Assembly: GCF_001411555.2 (NCBI RefSeq)
Contig: NC_049911.1
Span: 29,547,044-29,611,043 of the forward strand
Length of the DNA: 64,000 nucleotides
Direction: 5' to 3'
Source: Juglans regia
Taxonomy: Eukaryota; Streptophyta; Magnoliopsida; Fagales; Juglandaceae
Position 1 is the first letter of the stretch. The number at the start of each line of letters is the position of its first letter. The translations under genes and the position numbers were made by a program. The notes under the pieces were generated by a model that saw only the letters and a list, made by a program, of their open reading frames with translations, searched no databases and was not told the DNA's origin. Below are positions 24,766 to 36,448 of this stretch, one piece after another.

Positions 24766-24804
24766 CATGGTATCAGGGCTAAAATACTTAGCTCTGACAC
24801 CATG
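24766..24804. repeat. Hairpin with retroelement primer-binding-site-like arms
   Basis: CATGGTATCAGGGCTAA at 24766-24782 and the reverse complement of 24788-24804 agree at 15 of 17 positions, with a 5-base loop. Each arm resembles TGGTATCAGAGC, the site complementary to the 3' end of initiator tRNA-Met that many copia-type retrotransposons use. No LTRs or gag-pol remains are visible nearby. Confidence 0.55.
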
Positions 24805-25472
24805 TAAAGTGTTACAACACATAGAACTCTACAAGGAGTCTCTTAGCTTATAGAGCCTAAAGCAACCATACAATTTTATCTAAGCAATGCTGGACTATTC
24901 TAACCGTGATAAGGAAGAATCTCTTATAGTGCATGAACGAACGAAAATCATCTCTTAAGCTATTATTCATGTATTTATATATTTTTTTTAAAAGTGTTAG
25001 AGGTCTACAATAAAATCTTACACAAGGAAATTTACCTGCTGACATGTCTTAATATAATTATGTTATACTTCAAACTAAAAAGAGTTTTGCAATATGATGA
25101 AACACATTAAATAATCATTGTATAAACTTTCTTGTGTAAGATTTTAGTGTAAACAAAACATTTCTCTTTTAAATAATAGAAGAATGCATACCCCATACCA
25201 TTTCGAAAAACAGAAATTTCTACATATATATATATATATATATATCACTTCCAGTTCCAACGAATCCATTTCAGATTTCTTTGTTGAGATGGAGTACAAA
25301 TTTATGCTATAAAATATTAAAATCAGTGTTGTATATTCTTCACCTATATAAAGTCATATATTCCAGAACACATGTAAAAATATGAATATATCGGGCCGCT
25401 CATCTTTAACAGTTTGCTCTAATATAGATTCTAACATAGTTGGGGCTTGGGGGAGTCTCGTTACTCGTTTTC

Positions 25473-27812
25473 TCATTTTCCACTATTATAGTCCTTGCCG
25501 CCGCTTCTAGTCTCTCTCGCTTTCTTCCACTTCTGGACGTTTCTCAGCCTGGCATACATCTTTCGAATTCGAATAAGTTTACGAGACTCTTCAGCAATCA
25601 AACTAGCTGTTGAGGAGTTCTCACTGAGGACCACTTCATACCCATCTCGGAAAGAGTCCATTCCTTCAGCAAGAAGTTGCCAGAACAAGCCGCCTATGGC
25701 TGCACCTCCTCCGCTAGCAGACGAATAAATTTGTGAGTAAACTGTGTTGAAAAGCTGGTCTCTTTGATTATTACTAGAATACTTCAAAGATTTTCCGAAC
25801 TCAGCAAGGAGAACTGGCTTGCGCAGGATGTTCTGAGCGTCATGTATATGATCGTTGAGCCAACTGTTCAAAAATGAGAGTTGACTTTCCTCATTCGAGC
25901 CTGATAACCTGCTCATCAAAGAAAATGAACCAATTCAGGAAATGGGTTTTGGTTAATTGTTGTCAGTGTTAAGCAGAAACCTTTTTTTTTTTTACCCTAC
26001 CATTGATCAGGATATGAATGAACTGTGGCAAAGTCAATCCCTGGGATTTGATTATTTGAAATGAAATCTGTTCCTACTTGAAAATTAGGATTCGATGACT
26101 CCTTTGATGCTCCATAAAAGCCTTCCAGACCAACTTCTAGCAAGTGATTTCCATCTATGGATTTCAGGTAAGATGCCATCTCTGTAATCCAGGCCTGCCA
26201 GATAAAACATCGTTAGTGTAACCAAATAGTTCCTAATTAAAATCAAACTAATTTCGAAGCCTGGCCCCAGCCTAATAGGTTCAGTTTACTTTCCACCCAT
26301 TCAAGCAGCTAGGCAAAGAAAATCTACTCCTTCAATGTCCAACTGGAAGGCGGGTACTGGGTAGACACCAACAGACAAGTGTAAACTTAAGGACCACCGA
26401 GCACAAGTGACAGGCCACCGACTCCACTTTAAAAACATGAGGTTTCTCGGTTTTGAAGAAGAAAATGGAAACCAAGTGATTGAAGAAAACAAAAAATGTG
26501 ACCGTCTTAAATGACTATGAAATCATTTAAATGTATTACAGGAAAATTTTAATGATTCCTAGCTACAACTGAGGCCTTCGTCCATGTAAAAAGGTATAAA
26601 AATGGAAAACCATTCTAGTGCTACGGTGCTATAAGGGACTGAAAAATTGCACATAAATGGGAAAAAATTGCTTAAGAAATTTTCGATCAAAAGAAAATTT
26701 TAGAAGCCCACAGAGAGAGAGAGAGAGAGTTTTTGTAGCATAGATGCAAAAATTAAAGAGTCCTGGGAAGGGGGGTTTTGCTAACCTGAATGGTTTTTCC
26801 CGATGGATCGGAAGTGCATCTGGGCTCATTCATAAGCTCCCATGCCATTATGGTTGAGTCATCTTTGTAAACAATTCCAGTCAGGCTGTTACGTCTTGTA
26901 AGAACAGTCTACAACACAATACCACAAACTATTATCAGTTAAATCCAATATCATCTTTCGTCACAATTAAAATGCCAAGGAACCACAAATAATATACGAG
27001 GAATTAAGCAGTTTTAAGTTTTCCTATGTGGGGAATGGGTTTTTCTTATTTCTCTAACTTTCTGTGGTCTGCAATTCACCATTTTCCAGACTATTAAAAA
27101 ATTAATTAATGCAAAATAAACTCAATAAGAATGTGAAATTTTGTAATATATATACAGCTAAATCATTGGAGAGAGAGAGAGGAATGATGTACTCGACCTT
27201 GATGTGGTTCTTGTAGTAACCCTTCGCTACAGAGTTGGTGAAGAAATCGTCGTCAGATGTAATAGACTGGCCCTGACTTCTTGCCCAGTCCACGTACTGT
27301 TTCTTTCCTCCAAGGTTCTCGTAGTTATTCACCAAACTCAAAATTAGCTTAATCCCATTCTTTCTTGCTTCAGATATTACAAAATCCAACCCCTATACAG
27401 CAAAAACAGGGAAAGCTTTAAAAACGAAAATATAAACAAATAAATGTTTGGATTAAGAAAAAAATGAAGGAAGAATCAAAACTGAGACCTGGAACATTTG
27501 TTCATTGTAGGAGCCAGGAGAGTATTGCAGAGGCCTATAACCTCCATCACTGAAAGCCCAAGTTCTTGCTATTGTGAGGCCATGTTTCGTAGCTTCTTGA
27601 AAGGCAGAAGAGACCTTGTCTCTCTGAGATGTGTCGGAAGCCACGTACATCAGCCAGTACGCATTGAATCCATTTGCATAGTAGGGGCTCCCATTCAACA
27701 CAAGCTGGACCCCTCTGGTTTTCACAAATCCATCGTCTGCTCCGACATGTTGGAAAACACCATGGTTTTGGACCAAAATAAGAACTACGAGCGCCAAACC
27801 CAAATACTTCAT
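25473..27812 (-). CDS. Mannan endo-1,4-beta-mannosidase (GH5), secreted
   Basis: Five exons on the minus strand (27812-27489, 27392-27198, 26908-26786, 26194-26001, 25908-25473) encode 423 residues, normal for plant endo-beta-mannanases. All junctions are GT-AG and in phase. Residues 1-25 form a hydrophobic signal peptide, so the enzyme should act in the cell wall. The GH5 fold is recognisable by [17 protein letters not shown], the acid/base motif WELMNEPR (Glu201), VHSYPDQW, the nucleophile motif LLAEFGKS (Glu315) and GGLFWQL. It cleaves beta-1,4 links in mannan, glucomannan and galactomannan, which soften during growth, germination or ripening. The basic C-terminal tail after about residue 395 ([10 protein letters not shown]...) is typical of some MAN paralogues. 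I cannot say which numbered MAN gene it matches. Confidence 0.95.
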
Positions 27813-28379
27813 CTTCTTCGCACTAATGCCTGATCTATCTCTGCTTCTTAGCTAAACCCAATAAAAAGATTTCCTGGTAAAGATTATAAAATGAAGTATG
27901 TGCCATATATAGATGGATTCGCTTGAAAAAGGTCTGTAGTTTTGTTTTTTTTCTTTTTGTTGCAGTAATAATGTCTTCCATTGTTTTCCCCTATGCGGTT
28001 TAAACGATTAGCCAAATATATCCTCGTGGTGTGTGATGGTCTGTACGAGAAGAATAGGGGTAGCATCGTAGAATTGTTATAGAAATAAAAAGATTATTTA
28101 AAATAAAATTTTAAATTAATATGATTTATTAAATTTATTATATAATAAAAATAATTATATATATAATTACGTTAATTTGTATATTTATTTTTATATAATA
28201 AATTAAATATGTTCTTGTCCAAATGGTTGGGGGCAATAACTATTCGACCACCCCAACTTCCATGTCACAGTCGTTTGGTTTGTCAGTTGTCACTAAGATC
28301 ATGGGCTACTGCAATTTCCTTTTGGACTTTTACGCAGCAAGTGTCGGTCAAACAACTCAAAATGTCCACAAAGTGATTT

Positions 28380-28545
28380 GAAGAGATAATTTATTAATAG
28401 TAAAATAAAAATTAAATTATTTATTATATTTTATATAAAAATTTAAAAAAAATTATTTTGAGATTTGAAAAAATTAAATTATTTATTATATTTTATATGA
28501 TAATTTAAAAAAATTATAATAATAAGATGATATGAGTTGAAATAT
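28380..28545. repeat. MITE copy, GTTTGGAT family
   Basis: Family body with AAATTATTTATTATATTTTA occurring twice in tandem and a degraded GATGATATGAGTTGAAATA right end. Termini are not resolved. Confidence 0.5.
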
Positions 28546-29402
28546 AAGAATTTATTTTTTTTAACATGATAAATATAAGAATTAATGAAAGAAATATGTA
28601 GGATAATATCACATGAATACTTGGATAAGGATGAAATGAGGTTAAACCATGAATCCAGCACTCGTCAACGTCACATTCTGTGAAAAAGATACGTGCTTTC
28701 CAACCAAATAACATGGCCTTACATGTGTCTACATTTCATTTGGGTATGGTGTGCCATATCTTAGAGTTAGACCCATTTTTATACGGTGAAAGGAGCATCC
28801 ACGATTATGCCCAGATCGACGGAAATAGTTCATTCTTTATAGTTTATCCCCCTTTAAGCAAGAAAATTATGGTTTATATGAAGGACTACCTTATTAAAGT
28901 GGGTATTTATTGTATCAACAATTCAAAACAATTCTTGCCTATTCCTTTAGACTTTATTGTGTTTGCTTTGCCATATGGGTTTGGATATTTTTGACGGAAA
29001 GTGAGCTCAAAGCTGGCTATTCGAAATAGTGGCGCAAATCAAGGCGAAATTTCGTGCTGTGGACTCTGCTAGGAAGTGATCTTCTACATCAGTTTGTGGA
29101 GGAAATATGACAGAAATAACACGTGGAACACGACAATTAGTACTAGGAAAATGACCTCTTTTGACTATGTGACATCGGGAGATCGTGTACGATGATCACA
29201 AGAGTAATTGAAATGCTGAGTGAAGGGTTGTAGAGTGGAATGGGATTGATGGAAGGAGAACTCTCGAGACTTTTGGAATGACGTAAATGGAGACAAGCCC
29301 AAAGATTCAAACGCGCAATGGAGAAGTAAAAGACGGTCACTAACCAAAGCAAAGAATAAAAGCTGAGAGAGAGCATAAATCACGGGAAAGTTTTTGTTTC
29401 AA

Positions 29403-29585
29403 TGTGCTGGTTTGGATAACAAGGTGAAGTGAGGTGAGATTAGATTAAATGAAATAATTTTAGATAAATTAAATAAAATATTAATTTTTAATATTATTAT
29501 TATTTTAAAATTAAAAAAATTAAATTATTTATTAATTTTATATAAAATTTTAAAAAAATTATAATGAAAATAACATACTATCCCG
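29403..29585. repeat. MITE copy, GTTTGGAT family
   Basis: It starts near TGCTGGTTTGGATAACAAGG, followed by GTGAGGTGAGATTAGATTAA and an AT-rich core ending near AAAAAATTATAATGAAAATA. The right terminus is lost. Confidence 0.55.
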
Positions 29586-30210
29586 GACATAATTGGTCAT
29601 TTTGTGGTCACAACCCACTTAGTTGGTCGGCATCAGTACTTCTTCTATTGTCTTCCAAATTAAACATAACGTTGAAATCCTCAGTACTCTTACATGACTC
29701 ACGGCCATAACATTTTACTTTCTTTAAATGACGAATAAATTGTTGTAGTTTATAATTGATTTTTTTTTTAAGTATACTTCATTTCATTTTATAAATTGAA
29801 GTTACAGTTGTGACTTATTAATATAAGAAAATTTTGAACTACAAGTCAAACTACGTATCTGTTTTAAAACATTTCCAAACATAAATTCATTTATGATAGA
29901 CATTATCTTAACTTCTATAATTGATTTCAAATGTAAGTTAACTATTCCTTTTGAAATATAAATTTAGATGTGATTTGAACTAATTTCCATTGGACTATTG
30001 TAAATGATATCGGGATTTACCTAATAACACTATGTGCCATGTGCTGGACATCAATGCAGCATGAGTCTTGATATGTATATACACGTGATTAAGAGAGATT
30101 GTAGCTTTCAACTAATTAGAACAGTAGCACATTGGATTGGGTAAAGCATCAAAATAGGTGAATAAGTATAATATTTTTACAAGAGAAGTGAGGCTACAAT
30201 CATAAATTTT

Positions 30211-30341
30211 TTTTATAAAAATAAATCTATAAGCTGATGTGATTTTATATGATACGTTATATTTATTTTATAATAAAAATAATTTTATAATTTAACGTAT
30301 CACATAAAATCACGTCAATTTATGAATTTATTTTTATAAAA
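30211..30341. repeat. Long palindromic (fold-back) element
   Basis: The two halves are inverted copies over about 54 bases. Both begin TTTTATAAAAATAAAT on their outer sides and include GATACGTTA next to the centre. About 46 of 54 positions match by eye. A related single arm lies at about 1890-1990. It fits a fold-back MITE. Confidence 0.7.
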
Positions 30342-30875
30342 TTTATTTGTGATTAAAATATTTCTCTTGTCACAAATAACAAAAAGTATTTTAGTTTTTG
30401 ATGTTAAAAAACAAGTTTCACATAATATAATTATTGTTTGATCTTATTGTTGCAATGATCAATTCTATAAACTTTTAGTTTTGATGTTAAAATAGTATGT
30501 CTAAATTAATGGCATTTCTCATCGATATATATATATTAAAAAAGAGTATTTTAACTTTGCAAACATCATGCGTGAAGCTGTTTGTACTTAATTTATGTAT
30601 ATGACGACATTGTCACGTGGATTAGATATTAACACCCATCGGCCACGAGAACATTGCACGTGGATCGTAAACAATATTAATGTCACAACCGTATTGGAAG
30701 ATGAATAATGAATATTCATATTACATGGTCATTATGATGTGTTACTTCGAAAACAAAAAATAGAAAAGGAAGAAGGAAACATGGTGTCAGTTCTGGCATT
30801 ATAACGTCATCACTTTCTAAAAACATGGTTTTTTTTTTGTTTTTTTTTTGCCCGCAGCTCAACAGTTAAAGGGAA

Positions 30876-30909
30876 ATACTTTGGGTCTCGAATTCGGGAC
30901 CCAAAGTAT
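30876..30909. repeat. 34-bp near-perfect palindrome
   Basis: The outer arms ATACTTTGGGTC and GACCCAAAGTAT are perfect inverted copies around a TCGAATTCGG core, with only one mismatched pair. It sits between poly(T) tracts in AT-rich DNA. Confidence 0.85.
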
Positions 30910-32648
30910 GTCCTGAATGTTTTTTTTTTTTTTTTTTACTGAATGATTAAAAAAATATTTTTTAAAAATATTTATAATAATTAAAAAAAAATAAAAAAAT
31001 AAAAAATCTATTCGGAACACAAAATAAGTCCCAAATTCGGGAGCAGTGCCCGTCTTTGTAATATGTTTTGTAGTCAGAGATATTCAGCAGAGGACTTTTT
31101 TGTTATTTGGGATGCAGACTACTTTGGACTGTCATATCACGTCCCTTGAGCTCCAAAACGATACAAAAGTACTGAATAAATGAGAAGGCATCAACAGACA
31201 GACATTATGGGAGGAACTCGTGAATCTGAAACAGCTGTGCATATTTTTCTTTTGAAATTGATAAATGGGTCCTTTATTTTTCGCATATTTTCTTTTGTAG
31301 CGGACTCAAATACACTGGGTATTGCTGATTGTTAGGGCTCAAATATAAAAGTTAGGGGTCGGCTCAAATGTTACGCCGACTGCGATCTTTTTGAAGTATA
31401 TTATTGGGTATCGCTTAATTTACAAGTGTAGGCCCAAGTCCCACCCCAACTGTATTAACCGGCCTGTGATATTTGAGCTCGTGCCAACGTAACCAATATG
31501 AGCGGTGCTATTCTCACAGCTGGGAGCTCCCGCTGGAGCTCTCGTTAGTATTTTTGAAATGTATTTTTTTATATTTTTTTATATATATTTTTAATACATT
31601 TAAATATTTTTTAAAAAATAAAAATATTATAATATTATTAAAAAATATTTACTTAATTATTAACTAAAAAATAATAATAATAATAATCACAGCCGTAGAA
31701 ATTAACGGTAAAAACTAACTATAAGAATAGTATTTTCCAACCAATATTGGGCCATTGGCGTCAAAGTCAATGGGGATCCGATAAGAATTAGTACGGTTTG
31801 GATTGGAGTGAATTCAGATCAATCTTTAATAATTGGATAAATTCGGGTCAACTCTTGAGCGGTTCGATTAATATGAATCGATTTGAATTGACAAAACCCC
31901 AATTAATTATTTTCGTAGCTTGGTTTAAGAAACCAATCTCCACTCTCTCCCTTTATCCTTTAAAAAAACTAAAACTAAAACAAAAAAGAGTCATTACTTG
32001 TATCTTACAAATTACAAGTGCTCCTTTAAGTGTTATGATATGATAATACGGAGGAGAGGAAGAATTTTTCTAGGCTAAGATAGATGTAGAAGTTTTAACT
32101 TTTAACCCTACTTCAAAATGAATCCCACCTTACTAATAGTTAGACCTTTTGCAAATTTTTTAAAGAGCGGTGCTACTCTGCCGCTTGAGTAGCACCGTTC
32201 GTTTATACCGCTAGTCACTTTTTATTTTTATTTTTTATTTTTTTATTTTTTAAATATTTTTGAAAATAAAAATAGAAAGTATTTTTAAATGTTATTATAA
32301 TTTTTTTTAAAAATATATATTTAAAAATATAAAATATATATATAACAAAAATTTACATTTCTCGGTGGCCACCTTCGAATTCATCTGTGACTCGGCAGCG
32401 TCCTTGTAAAATAGCTAGGGACGTGATAGACATAAGAATAAATCTTCACAATTTCTTTATACTCTACATTTTATATATTATTTTTAATTTTATTATATAT
32501 TTATTATATAAATAATGAATAGAAAATTTGAAATAATTAAAAAAAATAAATTTTAAAATTTTAAAAAAGTGGAGTGAAGAGTGTGGTGGAGGCTGTATAG
32601 CAAAACTCTAATGAGATCGCCTTGCTTGACGAGAACTGTACGATATTA

Positions 32649-33129
32649 GAGCATTCTCATTAGATTGACTAAATGTATATTTAAATTTTAGTTAATATCA
32701 CGTGAATTTACATTTATCTATTCTATTTAAATTTAATCTCCATATTAGATTATCTATTTACTATCTATATAATAATAAAATATTATTATTTTAATAATTA
32801 ATTAATTTAATTTAATCACATTTTATAATTATACTAATTAAATGTTAATAATAATTATATTATAATTAAAAGTATTATTAAATATTAATAATAAATATAT
32901 TCTAAATGTTAAATTAATTATATTCTAATTAATTTAATTTATTTGATTAGAATGAGAAATTAATATTTTAATGTTTGATAAAATAATTATAGTTAATTAT
33001 ATTTAATAAAGTACTATAGTTAAAATTTAAATTATTTTATAAATGTTCAATATAACGTAGAATTTTTTTAACATAAATTATTTAAATTTTAGTCCTCTTT
33101 TAATTTCGATCGAACCAATAAGATGCTTC
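32649..33129. repeat. Inverted-repeat element, GAGCATTCT family
   Basis: The left end GAGCATTCTCATTAG is preceded by TTA. The right end, reverse-complemented, reads GAAGCATCTTATTGG. At 481 bp it is close in size and internal sequence to 1148-1625. Its right edge lies about 175 bp upstream of the DFR pseudogene, in what would be its promoter. Confidence 0.7.
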
Positions 33130-33195
33130 TATAGTGGTGGTTTCTTGTGATCCTATCTAACACCTTGCTTCTGTTTTTTCAGCTCAAACCACCCA

Positions 33196-33201
33196 CACGT
33201 G
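33196..33201. promoter_or_regulatory. G-box relic upstream of DFR pseudogene
   Basis: CACGTG in the context ACCACCCACACGTGATCACC lies about 105 bp before the first recognisable exon-1 base of the broken DFR copy. It parallels the G-box at 44059 upstream of the intact gene and is probably a retained piece of the duplicated promoter. Confidence 0.45.
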
Positions 33202-33551
33202 ATCACCTGACAATTATGGCACGTTGGCGTATCTTCTAGCCCTTTTCATCTCATTTTATTGACTTGTTCAGATTGATATTTTTTATTTTTTTTTAAGAAA
33301 AAGGAGCAGTTTGCGTGACCGGCGCGTCTGGTTTCATCGGATCATAGCTGGTCATGAGGCTGCTAGAGCCTGGTTACACTGTTCGAGCCACCTAACGCGA
33401 CAGGTTCGGTCTGGTCTCACGCCGTTAAGTAAAAATTGTGCAGTTTGGAAAAAATAATAATGATTCTTTTTTGGTGGGGTGGGGGTGTCACTGTCGGGTC
33501 TGGTGGTTCCATGGAATCTGAAGAGGGTCGAGCATTTGGTGGAAGGAAAAT

Positions 33552-33936
33552 GCTAAAGCTTTCGCTGGGACTCTTAGAATTTTAGTGTGTTTTATAATGT
33601 ATATCTTTTAGTTATTTTTTTATATAGATTTTTTTAATAATTTTTAATAGTTTTAAAAAATAAAAAAAATTCATAATATTATTAAATAATACTTTCTTAA
33701 TCATAAAGTAAAATAAAAAAATATTTTTTTATAATTTTTCATTTTACTTCGTAATTAAAAAAATATTTTTTAATAATTTTTTTTTTAATTTTCTAAGTAA
33801 GAAAATATTTTTAATCATATTTTTAATTTATTTTATTTTTTTAAAATATTAAAAAAAATTTAAAAATTTATATAAAAAATAACTTAAAAATTTTTTTTAT
33901 GTAAACACATGTTCCAGCTGGAGCGGGAGCTGTAGC
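33552..33936. mobile_element. GCTCC-ended MITE inside DFR pseudogene
   Basis: The left end AATGCTAAAGCTTTCGCTGG is mirrored by a right end that reverse-complements to AATGCTACAGCTCCCGCTCC. The AT-rich interior matches 41288-41700 and 63268-63585. The right boundary falls a few bases before the surviving part of pseudogene exon 2. The intron-1 acceptor and roughly the first eight codons of that exon are missing at the junction. Confidence 0.7.
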
Positions 33937-35938
33937 ATTCCTCCATGGTGGGATTGCCCAAAGCAGAGACGCACCTAACACTCTGGAAGGCTGACCTGGC
34001 TGACGAAGGAACCTTTGACGCCGCGATTGAAGGGTGCACCGGATTGTTTCACGTGGCCCGCCTATGGACTTCGAGTCGAAGGACCCCGAGCCCGAGGCGT
34101 GAGTGCGACCTGTATATTTTGGTCTTTCTTAGCCCATTTACTAGTATATGATTTTAGGATATTTATAAATAATTCTTCTCATTAATTATTAATTATTAAT
34201 TATATTTTATATTATATAAAAAAATAAAAATAAAAACCATTTTAAATATAAAGATAAATAGTAGTTAGTATATAGCAAATCCTTATATTATTATTATTTT
34301 TACCTCACGTGGTAGTGTTATGTATTTTATGAAAAATGATATTTTTATAATGATATTTTAAAATAATTGCATTTTTGCAAAATAATTTATAAAAATAATA
34401 ATTTTTCACAAAAATACCATTATTTTAAAACATATTCCTAGAAAAGTTTTTAAAAAATGGTATCTATGTCGTTACTCTCTTAATAAACCCTTTAGTATTT
34501 TAGATATACATGGAAGTAATCCTTGGGGCTTTACGAGTAAACCTCTATATATAGTATTATAGTTAAGATTCTCTATAATTTTGAGAGGTAAACACAGACT
34601 AATATGCAGATTTCACAGCATTAAATGTTTTCAGTAAATAATACAGATCCCATTATTAAATATAATGGGACTCACACGAACATATGGAAAATGTTCGATT
34701 AGAACATTCCTAATGAGTTGCATAATCATACGTGAATAAATAAGAAAAGAAAATTTTAACTCGGTTAATTAAATACCTATTTTAATTTATTATTTAATTG
34801 AGTAAGTAGATGGTTGTTCGATCTGCGGAATGAAGTGATAAAGCCAACGGTCAACGGGGTCTTAAGCATCATGAAAGCATGCGTCCAACGGTCCAAGCAA
34901 AAACCTTCGCAACTTCGCAGGCTTGTCTTCACATCATCCGCTGGAGCCCTTGATGTTTCAGAGCACCAAAGGCCAGTCTATGATGAAAGCTACTGGAGTG
35001 ATGTTGAATTTTGCAGTACCAAAAAGATGACTGGATGGGTCAGTTTTCTGACCTCACATGTTTTATAATACATGTCATAAAAAATGATATTTTTGTAAAA
35101 TGACCTTATTTTTATGAGATAGTTTACATTTTTTAAAATATTATTGTATAAAGTATTGTCAAAAGTGACGTGTTTTTACTATTTTTCTTAAAAAAAAACA
35201 TTATTCTAAGCAGATATTTAATGATTCATTTATCTTTCATTTTTTATTTATATTGGACTATCTGACTTGATAAAGAAATTAGAGAAGATTTCAATTAATA
35301 TTGTACATCCATGATAGATGATACCATGTAAAGATTAGTGTCTAACAACATTTTGTAAAGCCTCCCCAATAGTATAGGAGAGAATATCAGCTCAGACAAA
35401 ATTTAGACTGAACATTAGACTTGGCATCTTAACATTTTGAAAGTTTTTCGAATGTCCAGATGTATTTTGTGTCAAAGACACAGGCTGAGCAAGCCGCATG
35501 GAAGTTTGCCAAAGAGAACAACTTGGATTTCGCCAGTGTTATACCCCCTGTACTGGTTGGACCATTTCTCATGCCCTCAATGCCACCAAGTCTCATTAAC
35601 CGCGCTATCCCCTATCACTGATACAAATCGTCATGCCCTTGTTTATCATAATTCTTGAATTTTCTCACCCAGTTTGGTAAGGGTGTAACTGATTCGATTT
35701 AATCCGGTTTTGAACAAAATTAAAGACTGAATTGGTATGAATCGATTTTATATTTTAAAATTCTGATTACGCACCGGTTACCCTCCTAAAAATCTGTTTA
35801 TCAATTTCAGTTTTACAATTTCAATTTATTTTTAAATTAATTTATTATTTATCAATCTTATGATTTATCAATTTTATTTTTAAGTATTTTTTCTCAATTT
35901 AAGTGGTTCTTATGATAAAATGTTATTAATATATATAT

Positions 35939-36030
35939 ATATATATATTTTGATTGGGGAGGGGGTTTCGAACTCCATACTTCCATTTTGGAGGTTGAGG
36001 GTTATATCAATCAGTCCACAAGCATTTGGC
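35939..36030 (-). mobile_element. tRNA-derived SINE fragment
   Basis: On the minus strand the segment reads like a tRNA head: an A-box-like GTGGACTGATTGATA and a B-box-like GGAGTTCGAAACCC. Flanking copies of TATTAATATATATAT (35924-35938 and 36031-36045) could be a target duplication, but they are low complexity. It lies between pseudogene exons 4 and 5. Confidence 0.5.
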
Positions 36031-36124
36031 TATTAATATATATATTTTTTATATTTAAAGTATATGATCAATTAAATTTTCATGTTTAAGATTAAATTTT
36101 TATTTTATAAATTATAATAACATT

Positions 36125-36448
36125 ATCTTACATATAATTATAATTTATATTATTACTATATAAAAATAATATTATATATAATATTAAAAAAATAATTTAA
36201 AATATATATTATATGGAACCGGTCCGGTCCGAGCCGAGCCTAAAAAGTCTAGAATCGGAACCGAACCGATACCGACTGGTTTTTCCATCTTACATATAAT
36301 TATAATTTATATTATTCTTATATAAAAATAATATTATATATAATATTAAAAAAATAATTTAAAATATATATTATATGGAACCGGTCCGGTCCGAGCCAAG
36401 CCTAAAAAGTCTAGAATCGGAACCGGACCAATACCGACTGGTTTTTCC
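36125..36448. repeat. Two tandem 162-bp units with CCGGTCCGGTCC core
   Basis: Units at 36125-36286 and 36287-36448 are nearly identical. Each has an AT-rich half followed by GGAACCGGTCCGGTCCGAGC and a CCGACTGGTTTTTCCAT end. It lies in the expanded intron 4 of the DFR pseudogene. Confidence 0.9.

Larger units (their letters stand above)
24379..25472. other. Convergent intergenic region (AGPase / mannanase)
   Basis: About 1.1 kb between two genes read towards each other. It holds the AGPase 3' region, a hairpin with initiator-tRNA-like arms at 24766-24804, and an AT microsatellite near 25223-25246. No gene is seen. Confidence 0.6.
27813..33305. other. Intergenic, MITE-rich
   Basis: The first 50-100 bases are the mannanase leader. 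The rest has MITE copies (about 28380-28545, 29403-29585), a 131-bp palindromic element (30211-30341), a 34-bp palindrome (30876-30909), GCTCC-ended element remnants (about 31500-31735, 32165-32400) and a 481-bp element (32649-33129). The 104-codon frame at 28680-28994 has no recognisable domain, and I did not call it. Confidence 0.55.
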
